From a virus: a DNA stretch of 43,324 bases. Of this stretch, positions 37,028 through 42,848 are shown piece by piece (within the stretch, counting starts at the first letter, position 1; every line of letters begins with the position of its first letter). Made by a program: the position numbers and the translations under genes. The stretch covers positions 1-43,324 of IMG/VR virus record IMGVR_UViG_3300020202_000038. One strand, given 5' to 3'. A model generated the notes under the pieces. The model was not told the origin of the DNA and made no database searches. It saw nothing but the letters and a program-made list of their open reading frames with translations.

Positions 37028-37056
37028 TTGACGAGTGCAGTGTCAACGACTACACA
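37028..37056 (+). promoter_or_regulatory. Candidate integrase promoter
   Basis: TTGACG (37028-37033), 17-nt spacer, TACACA (37051-37056). The start point would be near 37063. The leader has AAGGAG at 37084-37089 before the ATG at 37096. Confidence 0.5.
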
Positions 37057-37095
37057 TACCGTATCGCTGGTACGTGTTGTGAAAAGGAGTCTAGG

Positions 37096-38211
37096 ATGAA
37101 GCTAGGATTGACAGACCTCGCGGTGCAGAGGTTGAAAGCTCCGGCATCGGGACAAGTAACGGTGTTTGACACGAATCTGCGCGGGTTTGGTGTGCGACTG
37201 TCACAGGGCGGCTCGAAAACGTGGGTGGTGGTGACGGGGAAAGAACGGCGGCTCACAACACTTGGACGGTACCCCGACGTTTCCCTGAAAGACGCTCGCA
37301 CGGCGGCAAAGAAGGTGCTGGTCGCCCCGCCTGTTCTTGGTGTCTCCACGCTCACCTTCCCCGAAGCTCGCACCGCGTTCCTCGAAGCCAAGAAGAAGAA
37401 GCTCAAAGCTCCCTCGATTCGGCTCTACACCACCTACCTCAACTTCTTCACCTGGACAAAGAAAGTCCACCTCATCACGAAAGAGGACATCAAGGCACGG
37501 CTGAAAGAGTTGGATGGGAAGAAGACGGCGCAGAACGTCGCCCAGCAGATCCTCAAGACCTTCTTCATGTGGTGCGTGAAAGAGGAAGTCGTAGACCGGA
37601 ATCCCCTGGCGAGGGCTGAGGCTCCGAACAAGCTGAGGTCCCGCGACCGCGTGCTGACCGACGAGGAACTGAAAAAGATTTGGGACGCCACTGACTATGA
37701 CTTCGGGCGGCTGGTGCGAGTGTTGATGCTCACGGGTGCCAGGAGGGAAGAGATAGCACGGTACGGGTTTGGCAAGACGCACCTTCACTTTGAAGACACA
37801 AAGAACAACCGTTCGCACACGCTTCCCATCACGCCGCTTGTGGCGGAACAGTTGCCAGTGAACGGGGCGGTGCATTGGTCGAATGAAAAGAAGAAGCTGG
37901 ACAAGCTCTGTGGAGTGGAGGACTGGCGGCTGCATGACCTTCGCCGGACGCTTTCAACGAACATGGCGCGGCTGAAGGTTCCCATCCACATCACCGAAAG
38001 AATCCTGAACCATGTACAAGGGACGCAGACGGCGGTGAGTTTGATTTACAACCGTTGGACTTACGAGGAGGAGGTGCGGGAAGCTCTCCTGACCTACGAG
38101 GCGTTTATTCTTGGGCTGGTGCGAGCTTCTTCCAGTACCAGTCGTAGAACTGTTGAACAGCGTAAGTGTGTTGATGAAGGAGACGTTCTTCTTCGTCCAT
38201 CGAACGGATGA
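37096..38211 (+). CDS. int: P4-type tyrosine integrase
   Basis: 371 aa. The N-terminal DUF4102-like arm-binding domain (VFDTNLRGFGVRLSQGGSKT) is followed by a core-binding domain (about 90-185) and a catalytic domain: TGARREEI (Arg), LHDLRRT (His280, Arg283), LNHVQG (His306) and LIYNRW (nucleophile Tyr318). All catalytic residues are present. It integrates and excises the phage genome, probably with the AlpA-like factor. The Shine-Dalgarno is AAGGAG. The last 107 nt overlap the convergent zincin-like gene; the residues coded there come after the catalytic fold. Confidence 0.92.
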   Translation: MKLGLTDLAVQRLKAPASGQVTVFDTNLRGFGVRLSQGGSKTWVVVTGKERRLTTLGRYPDVSLKDARTAAKKVLVAPPVLGVSTLTFPEARTAFLEAKKKKLKAPSIRLYTTYLNFFTWTKKVHLITKEDIKARLKELDGKKTAQNVAQQILKTFFMWCVKEEVVDRNPLARAEAPNKLRSRDRVLTDEELKKIWDATDYDFGRLVRVLMLTGARREEIARYGFGKTHLHFEDTKNNRSHTLPITPLVAEQLPVNGAVHWSNEKKKLDKLCGVEDWRLHDLRRTLSTNMARLKVPIHITERILNHVQGTQTAVSLIYNRWTYEEEVREALLTYEAFILGLVRASSSTSRRTVEQRKCVDEGDVLLRPSNG

Positions 38212-38521
38212 CACGCGGATAGTCCTCTCGCTTCCACTTGTGCTGTTTCGCCCAGAGAACGGCGTGCATTAGTTCGTGGGTGACAACACCTGCACCAAGA
38301 CGACCGCGATGAAGGAGAACGATTCCAGTCTGCGGGGACATGCATCTGCCGTCTTTGTGTTTCTCGAACCGAGTGAAGGCAAGGTGGACACCCTCTACGG
38401 ACTCCTGCTCTGAACCCGTCCACTTTTCGTAGAAAGCCTGCATCTCCTCGCGGGTGTCCGCGACCTTCACAACAACGTACTTCTTCTTCTCGCGTCCAAG
38501 CCAAATCTTCTTAGACTTCAT
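38105..38521 (-). CDS. Zincin-like mini-metallopeptidase (HELMH)
   Basis: 138 aa from the ATG at 38521, overlapping the NinG stop (GTATGA). The HExxH site is in GAGVVTHELMHAVLWAKQH, preceded by a beta strand (GIVLLHRGRLGAG), a common zincin order. The third ligand may lie in EERLLHQHTYAVQQF. It is distantly like SprT/IrrE mini-peptidases, but no exact family is recognised. Its 3' end overlaps the integrase gene on the other strand. Confidence 0.7.
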   Translation of the reverse strand: MKSKKIWLGREKKKYVVVKVADTREEMQAFYEKWTGSEQESVEGVHLAFTRFEKHKDGRCMSPQTGIVLLHRGRLGAGVVTHELMHAVLWAKQHKWKREDYPRVIRSMDEEERLLHQHTYAVQQFYDWYWKKLAPAQE

Positions 38522-38919
38522 ACTTGGAATTGTGCGTACTTCTCCTCGTATTCCTGAATCTTCTGGCGAAACCACCAGCTCCCGTAACTTCCACCCTTCG
38601 TTTGTTGGTTCCGCTTCTTGAGTTCGCTGACGTAACGTTTCCCGTGTGCGGCAATGAGCCTATCCTCGTAAACCTGCCAGTTGCCGGAAAGGTTTATGTT
38701 GCAGTGATAGCACTGCGGCCGGAGATTCTTGAGGTCGTAGGCTACCTCAGTTGAACAGGTGGACTTGGTAAGGAAGTGGCCGGTTTGCCAGTTGCCACCA
38801 AAGAGGCCAGTCTTGCCGCATGTGTAGCAAACATTGCCGTAAGTGGCACGGGTGATGTTTTTGCAGAGCTCCCAGAGCTGCTCCTTCAGCTTCGTCATTT
38901 CGCCTTTCTTTCGTCTCAT
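38518..38919 (-). CDS. ninG: NinG/Rap-like recombination nuclease
   Basis: 133 aa. The NinG pattern is clear: CYTCGKTG, then NWQTGHFLTKSTCST, NLRPQCYHCNINLSGNWQVY and HGKRYVSELKKRN. The paired CxxC motifs bind zinc, and the GHF/CNxxLSGN elements are the HNH-like active site. In lambda, Rap/NinG resolves Holliday junctions or D-loops. It is coupled to genes on both sides by ATGA overlaps. Confidence 0.88.
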   Translation of the reverse strand: MRRKKGEMTKLKEQLWELCKNITRATYGNVCYTCGKTGLFGGNWQTGHFLTKSTCSTEVAYDLKNLRPQCYHCNINLSGNWQVYEDRLIAAHGKRYVSELKKRNQQTKGGSYGSWWFRQKIQEYEEKYAQFQV

Positions 38920-39128
38920 GCTTCATGAAAAATGCCCCTCAGAATCTCCACGAACCGCTCCGGCATCTTCGGTTCTTCTTTCTTTCGCCGCTTGAGGTTG
39001 TCGTAGACCCGTTTGATGCAACGAGGACACCAGTTGCCGTGCATCTCGTATCTTCTGAGGGGGTCGCCTTTAATAAATTCGCCACAGTCCACACCAACAC
39101 AATGGGACTTGATGACGATGTACTCCAT
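38916..39128 (-). CDS. Small zinc-binding protein (70 aa), leaderless
   Basis: The ATG at 39128 (product MEYIVIKSHCVGVDCGEF) is chosen over an upstream TTG because a -10 box lies exactly 7 nt before it. The cysteines CVGVDC and CPRC could form one zinc ribbon, followed by a basic stretch (RVYDNLKRRKKEEPK). It precedes NinG in the operon. Probably nucleic-acid binding; family unknown. Confidence 0.65.
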   Translation of the reverse strand: MEYIVIKSHCVGVDCGEFIKGDPLRRYEMHGNWCPRCIKRVYDNLKRRKKEEPKMPERFVEILRGIFHEA

Positions 39129-39135
39129 TAACTTC

Positions 39136-39144
39136 AACCTAGCA
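39136..39144 (-). promoter_or_regulatory. Extended -10 promoter with leaderless spacing
   Basis: Minus strand TGC + TAGGTT + GAAGTTA + ATG, the same 9-nt box and 7-nt spacing as at 1866-1882. It drives the leaderless unit 39128-38105 (zinc protein, NinG, zincin). Confidence 0.6.
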
Positions 39145-39449
39145 TACTCATCAGTTGTGTGGTGTTGTTATGCACAGGCTGTTTGTCGCCACCACCAATA
39201 TTGTGCGCACTTCATTTCCTGCCTCGGATACACCCCCCCCTCCCCCCACAGAATGTGGCTCTCAGTTCCTCCCTTCCTTCCCTCTCCCGCTCAACCGGAA
39301 AGTGTCCTGGGTTCTTGTCTTTGGGCTTGTCCCTCAACTTGTCCTCAAGAGAGCATTTATAAAAAGCCGCTCTCACACTTCTTTCCGTATATCGCGTCTT
39401 CGGTCAGTCGGTCGCCTGTAACCCTTGAATCCCTACAGGTAGGACAAGC
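39145..39449. other. Noncoding region with G-tract / polypurine strand
   Basis: No supported gene is present. C8-T-C6 at 39233-39247 and a long pyrimidine-rich stretch to about 39300 make the minus strand purine-rich, with G6 and G8 runs that could form a G-quadruplex or triplex. A TTATAAAA lies at about 39357. The region separates the two leftward early units and could hold an origin or replication-control site. The single-base-repeat runs are also prone to assembly error. Confidence 0.4.
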
Positions 39450-39486
39450 AAAAATGCCGCAACCAGATGCAGTGGCGGCGGCATTT
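39450..39486 (-). terminator. Terminator of the leftward early operon
   Basis: AAATGCCGC (39452-39460) pairs perfectly with GCGGCATTT (39478-39486). On the minus strand the stem is followed by TTTTTGC. It lies about 100 nt after the last stop (39585). Confidence 0.75.
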
Positions 39487-39584
39487 CTACCAACGACTTC
39501 CTGCATCGAAGTCACTAACTCTCTGCTGAGTTCATAGTAACGTCATGAAGCCTTGGTGAAAAGCAAGGGGCTGTGGATAGCGGG

Positions 39585-39803
39585 TCACTTGAGCAGTAAC
39601 GGGAAGATTTCCGGGTTGCGCTCGTATTCAGCTTTCAGGGAGACGAGAAGGCGTCGGTGGCCTTCCAGTAGTCCGTGTTCGTAGCCCTGGGCGTATGCGC
39701 CGTCTTTGGCCTGCTGGAATAGCTGGATTGGTCGCTCGTGCGCAGGACGTATGAACTCTTCACAGTTTCCGCACACCGGGTCGATGCAGTTGCAGTAAGT
39801 CAT
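39585..39803 (-). CDS. Small zinc-ribbon protein (72 aa)
   Basis: The ATG at 39803 overlaps the previous stop (CCATGA). The N-terminus TYCNCIDPVCGNCEEF has four Cys residues in a ribbon-like pattern; the rest is helical (KDGAYAQGYEHGLLEGHRRL). It is the last gene before the terminator. Function unknown. Confidence 0.6.
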   Translation of the reverse strand: MTYCNCIDPVCGNCEEFIRPAHERPIQLFQQAKDGAYAQGYEHGLLEGHRRLLVSLKAEYERNPEIFPLLLK

Positions 39804-40006
39804 GGTGTCCGGGGCTTCGCGCACAGACAGCAGATGGTGTGAGTGTCTTTCGGAAGACCACAGGCCGGAGAGTCGCCTTGGTTCCAGCAATGGGTGTGGT
39901 CGTAGAGGTAGTAGTCGGTCATACCTAGTTCGGCGGCAAGAGAGGTTTTCACCTTGTCTATTTTTTCTTGTCGGCCGCTCCCCAGCCATCGTCTCTGTGT
40001 GCTCAT
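39800..40006 (-). CDS. Small Cys/His-rich protein (68 aa)
   Basis: The ATG at 40006 overlaps the previous stop (GGTATGA). A basic helical N-terminus (RRWLGSGRQEKIDKVKTSL) is followed by a Cys/His region (DHTHCWNQGDSPACG, ICCLCAKP) that could bind zinc. No family is recognised. Confidence 0.6.
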   Translation of the reverse strand: MSTQRRWLGSGRQEKIDKVKTSLAAELGMTDYYLYDHTHCWNQGDSPACGLPKDTHTICCLCAKPRTP

Positions 40007-40338
40007 ACCTTGTTCAGCGCAATCCACAAGCGGGCGACGGCTTCTTCTGGGGAGTGGCCGCTAATCAACTTCCAGTATCCAATCGTCCGCATACCACCCT
40101 TAGCAGTCCACCGCCTGTAAGTGCTATCGGGTGTGCGCTTCGAGTGGTAAACGAGGTCGCGGAAGTCATCTCCACAAGCCTCTATCAGCTCTTCGAGGGT
40201 GGGGACGTAGGCTCGCGTTTTGTGCGTACAGTCACTTGGCGCGTCCCATCCTTTGCAGTTAGGAGTGTGCAACACGTACCCGTCTCCTTCTTGAGGAAAC
40301 CCAGCATCCTTCAACTGCTTTGCTAGTTCGTAGGTCAT
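40003..40338 (-). CDS. Conserved-type phage protein of unknown function (111 aa)
   Basis: The ATG at 40338 overlaps the previous stop. TYELAKQLKDAGFPQEGDG, VPTLEELIEACGDDF and SGHSPEEAVARLWIALNKV follow a pattern common in phage early genes, with no known function. The end IALNK resembles proteins that appear next to nucleotide-metabolism genes. The long upstream extension of this frame is a shadow. Confidence 0.7.
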   Translation of the reverse strand: MTYELAKQLKDAGFPQEGDGYVLHTPNCKGWDAPSDCTHKTRAYVPTLEELIEACGDDFRDLVYHSKRTPDSTYRRWTAKGGMRTIGYWKLISGHSPEEAVARLWIALNKV

Positions 40339-40469
40339 ACGTCTTTCCACATGGCTGCGGAAGTGATGCAGAAAAGTGCGAACGCTCCTGCCCAGAGGGA
40401 CTCTTGCCACAAGCCAAAGAAGTAGGCAGCAGAGCAAGCCTGTATGACGTATCCCATGCGGGTTCTCAT
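40335..40469 (-). CDS. Tiny membrane protein (44 aa)
   Basis: The ATG at 40469 and TGA at 40335 both form ATGA junctions with the neighbours. The sequence MRTRMGYVIQACSAAYFF is followed by GLWQESLWAGAFALFCITSA, giving one or two short TM helices, and ends WKDV. The coupling strongly suggests translation. Function unknown. Confidence 0.55.
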   Translation of the reverse strand: MRTRMGYVIQACSAAYFFGLWQESLWAGAFALFCITSAAMWKDV

Positions 40470-40813
40470 ACCTCCTTGCTGTTAGAGCGGGCTGCTTCGA
40501 GGAGTGCTTCTGGGACAACGTAGTCGCCTAGCTTCACTCCCTCGGGGATTATTTTCCCGCCTTCATAACGGAAGGATTCCGCCGAGCCTGTTCTAAGGGC
40601 TTGAGCTTTGATGTACTCCACCGCCTCATCCCTGCCACGCTGTTCGGCGGCGGTGATGAGGGATTCGATGAAGGACTCCACCTTAGAACGACAGTATGCT
40701 TGGTCGTCATAACTATCCCTAAATACAAGAGCGTGACTTCCTATGTTCCCAGTGAAATCAGTCCAGTCGAACATTTCGTAAAGTTCTCCTCTCCAGTCTT
40801 GTGATGGGGTCAT
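40466..40813 (-). CDS. Unknown early protein (115 aa)
   Basis: 115 aa, soluble and helical in the middle (KVESFIESLITAAEQRGRDE, AVEYIKAQAL). The C-terminus is GVKLGDYVVPEALLEAARSN. It starts with an ATGA overlap on the DUF5664 gene and ends with GGAGGTATGA. The pattern EAAEQRGRDEAVEYI is common in small phage early proteins, but no function is known. Confidence 0.65.
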   Translation of the reverse strand: MTPSQDWRGELYEMFDWTDFTGNIGSHALVFRDSYDDQAYCRSKVESFIESLITAAEQRGRDEAVEYIKAQALRTGSAESFRYEGGKIIPEGVKLGDYVVPEALLEAARSNSKEV

Positions 40814-41100
40814 GGTTGTTTGGTTAGTTCTATCTCCTTTTGCAAGTTCGCGAGGGCACGCCAGGCCAGCTTCGTTGAATGCCTCATGCCGTCTGTGTCA
40901 ATCGTTCCGGCTTCGAGCATGTGCCGAGCGGCGGCGTCGAGTTCATCTCCTGACTTGCTCCTGTCCCAATGCATCTTCGTGCCTGGGTTGTGCTGCTCGT
41001 TCGCTATGAATGAGAGGCGGGCTACGTCGCGGATAGCGTCGGGGAAGTACATGAGGACGCCGGAGTAGATGGGGGTTGCCTTTCGTTCGTCGGCGGTCAT
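40810..41100 (-). CDS. DUF5664-type dATP/dGTP diphosphohydrolase-like protein
   Basis: 96 aa from the ATG at 41100 (overlap AAGGTATGA). The family pattern is clear: YSGVLMYFPDAIRDVARLSF, GNxQHNPG-type NEQHNPGTKMHW, DRSKSGDELDAAARHM and MRHSTKLAWRALANLQKE. The relatives (dATP/dGTP diphosphohydrolase N-terminal family) act on purine dNTPs, although single-domain copies are rarely tested. It could adjust dNTP pools for phage replication. The region upstream in this frame is a shadow. Confidence 0.85.
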   Translation of the reverse strand: MTADERKATPIYSGVLMYFPDAIRDVARLSFIANEQHNPGTKMHWDRSKSGDELDAAARHMLEAGTIDTDGMRHSTKLAWRALANLQKEIELTKQP

Positions 41101-41231
41101 ACCTTCAGTGAGAGCTGTTCCACTAATGCTTTGAGCGTGATGCCCTTGTGTATCGCGGCGATTCTGAGACGCTTGCGAGCTTCGCTGGTTATGCGAATGT
41201 TCGCGTCCTTTGGCTTCTGTGTTCGAGTCAT
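41097..41231 (-). CDS. Tiny ribbon-helix-helix protein (44 aa), leaderless
   Basis: The ATG at 41231 lies 6 nt after a -10-like box. TRTQKPKDANIRITSEARKR is a basic arm plus beta ribbon, then LRIAAIHKGITLKALVEQL supplies two helices, the order of an RHH DNA-binding protein. It heads the leftward early operon beside the divergent control region, so it may be an autoregulator or Cro-like switch. A short antitoxin-like role is also possible. Confidence 0.7.
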   Translation of the reverse strand: MTRTQKPKDANIRITSEARKRLRIAAIHKGITLKALVEQLSLKV

Positions 41232-41237
41232 AAATAC

Positions 41238-41243
41238 AGCCTA
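41238..41243 (-). promoter_or_regulatory. -10 box of the leftward early operon (leaderless)
   Basis: Minus strand TAGGCT, 6 nt, ATG. It has the TAnnnT core of the other phage promoters but no TG at the extended position. The CGC before it is seen only here. Confidence 0.45.
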
Positions 41244-41272
41244 GCGCATAGCTGAAAAAGCACAATGGCGCG

Positions 41273-41363
41273 TTATCCACAGGGGCGCGGAAGTGGGCTT
41301 GCACGCATTTCTGAACGTGCTTTACTTATCTACAGAAGACTCATTCCGTACTGGGTAGTACGC
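41273..41363. promoter_or_regulatory. Divergent control region: DnaA boxes and palindromes (origin or operator candidate)
   Basis: The 273-bp gap 41232-41504 contains no gene. It has a perfect DnaA box TTATCCACA (41273-41281), a near copy TTATCTACA (41326-41334), an interrupted palindrome GCACG/CGTGC (41301-41320) and CGTACT-GGGT-AGTACG (41347-41362). AGTACG recurs near 41451, and a TCCCC/GGGGA hairpin (about 41461-41490) precedes the first rightward ATG. The layout suits a switch region with operators and possibly the replication origin. Confidence 0.45.
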
Positions 41364-41504
41364 GAAGTCCACGCCACACACCTTTTCTTCATTGAATCTG
41401 GCACGGGCAGACGGCTATCTGGTACGGAGTGAGCCTTCTATTAAAAGCTAGTACGTTGTTCTCCCCGCGTTCTTACTAGCGCGTGGGGAACAGCGAAAAA
41501 CACC

Positions 41505-41720
41505 ATGAATAACTGCGACAAGTGCGACAACGGAATAGTGCATGTGCCGAATGGGCTGGATGACTCAGACCCAGAGTTCTGCGACTGTGAGCTGGGTATA
41601 GCTGCCGCGCAAGACGAACTGGCGGCTGCGCTTCACAAGCTCCTCGATGAAGTCCGCGCCCTGAAGTACGCAATGGAGGAAGTCCACGGCAAGTTAGAAG
41701 AAATCACGAAGAGCGTATGA
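41505..41720 (+). CDS. Small zinc-ribbon protein (71 aa)
   Basis: First gene of the rightward operon. It has CDKCDNG and FCDCELG, a C4 ribbon, then a coiled-coil-like helix (AAQDELAAALHKLLDEVRAL). It could be an early regulator or replication accessory. The stop overlaps the next start (GTATGA). Confidence 0.7.
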   Translation: MNNCDKCDNGIVHVPNGLDDSDPEFCDCELGIAAAQDELAAALHKLLDEVRALKYAMEEVHGKLEEITKSV

Positions 41721-41860
41721 ACGAACTCGAAGACTTTTCAGATGTGCCAGAGGTAGAGGGCTGGAAACCGGAATCACGCGGGCACCTTCAGCTTGCAGCA
41801 GGGTTGATGCTCTTTGCGGTGATTGCGTTCGGGGTGCTGATGGCAGTTATTACGGTATGA
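41717..41860 (+). CDS. Tiny membrane protein (47 aa)
   Basis: The ATG at 41717 overlaps the previous stop. An acidic N-terminus (NELEDFSDVPEVEGW) precedes one TM helix (LAAGLMLFAVIAFGVLMAVI). ATGA junctions on both sides support it. Function unknown; superinfection exclusion is a common role of such proteins but is not shown here. Confidence 0.6.
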   Translation: MNELEDFSDVPEVEGWKPESRGHLQLAAGLMLFAVIAFGVLMAVITV

Positions 41861-42027
41861 CCGCTTTCCTCTATGCAGTGTGTTGGTTCATGGCTGGCGC
41901 GATGTTTGCGATGGCAGTCGGGCAGTTAATCCTCTATGGGAGTGTCATGCTCGCAGTCGGGAACCTTCTGATAGGTGTGATGAACGTGCTCGCCGCTATA
42001 AACTTGCGTAGCACCTGGGAGGTATGA
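41857..42027 (+). CDS. Tiny two-TM membrane protein (56 aa)
   Basis: The ATG at 41857 and TGA at 42027 form ATGA junctions on both sides. It is hydrophobic throughout (TAFLYAVCWFMAGAMFAMAV and GSVMLAVGNLLIGVMNVLAA), giving two TM helices. Function unknown. Confidence 0.6.
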   Translation: MTAFLYAVCWFMAGAMFAMAVGQLILYGSVMLAVGNLLIGVMNVLAAINLRSTWEV

Positions 42028-42797
42028 ACATTCTCCGCATCCCGACGAAAGAACAGTACGCCTACATCGAGGTGCAGTTCGAGGGGTCTGCGGATGAAGC
42101 TCTTGAAGAGTATCGCCGGCTGACAGACTTGGTGAACGGGCGGCAGGGTGCGTTCCAGGTCATCAACACTTTCACGGGAGAGCAAGTCTTGTATGACGAG
42201 GTAAGTCACATCTACAAGACTCTGGACGGCAAGAAGATGCTCTCAGGCAGTGCGTACAAGAGGTCACTTGAAAAGCCATTCCCTCTCACGATGGCGAAGA
42301 CTGTCGGCGACAAATACGGGATGCCAGAAGAAGACGTGCGCTACATGTGGAAGCTCAATGGCGACATCAGTTCGGGTTTTGGAACCTCGGTGCATAAAGG
42401 GCTTGAGCTGTACCGCAAGTTCCGGCATCACAAGAACGAGAAGAGCTACTTCCTGCCTAAGAACCCCTGCATCCGCGAGATTGTTGAGAAGTTCCCTGAG
42501 TTGGACGCAGAAGGGCACAGTGAAATCATGGTGTCCGACGTAAAGAACCTGCGGGTGGGGCAGATTGACTGGCTGAACGTGTTGCATGCCTTGGAGAAAG
42601 TCGGGATTCCAGACGACTACAAGAGCGATGCGGACATTGCCAAGAACCTCAAAGGCCACTTCCACCAGCTCTCGTTCTACGCTCAGATTCTCATTGCGCA
42701 CGGCTGGACGATTCCGAAGGTGCGGGTGTGGAACTGGGACTTTGAGAAGAAGGTGTGGACGGTGTACGAGAGTCCGGTGCTGGATTTGAAGGTGTAG
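42024..42797 (+). CDS. RecB/PD-(D/E)XK-type exonuclease
   Basis: 257 aa. SSGFGTSVHKGLELYRKF (His124) is the RecB-family entry motif, SEIMVSD holds a likely acidic residue, GQIDWL gives Asp182 and PDDYKSDAD the D...K catalytic pair (D198, K200). HQLSFYAQILIAHGW is motif QxxxY. These are the elements of PDDEXK_1 nucleases such as RecB and Cas4-like proteins. It lies directly before the SSB candidate, so a recombination pair is likely. The Shine-Dalgarno is GGAGG, adjacent to the ATG. Confidence 0.82.
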   Translation: MNILRIPTKEQYAYIEVQFEGSADEALEEYRRLTDLVNGRQGAFQVINTFTGEQVLYDEVSHIYKTLDGKKMLSGSAYKRSLEKPFPLTMAKTVGDKYGMPEEDVRYMWKLNGDISSGFGTSVHKGLELYRKFRHHKNEKSYFLPKNPCIREIVEKFPELDAEGHSEIMVSDVKNLRVGQIDWLNVLHALEKVGIPDDYKSDADIAKNLKGHFHQLSFYAQILIAHGWTIPKVRVWNWDFEKKVWTVYESPVLDLKV

Positions 42798-42848
42798 TGC
42801 GACCTGGGTAGGTCGGTAAACTGCTCAATAACAGATAACACGAAGCTC

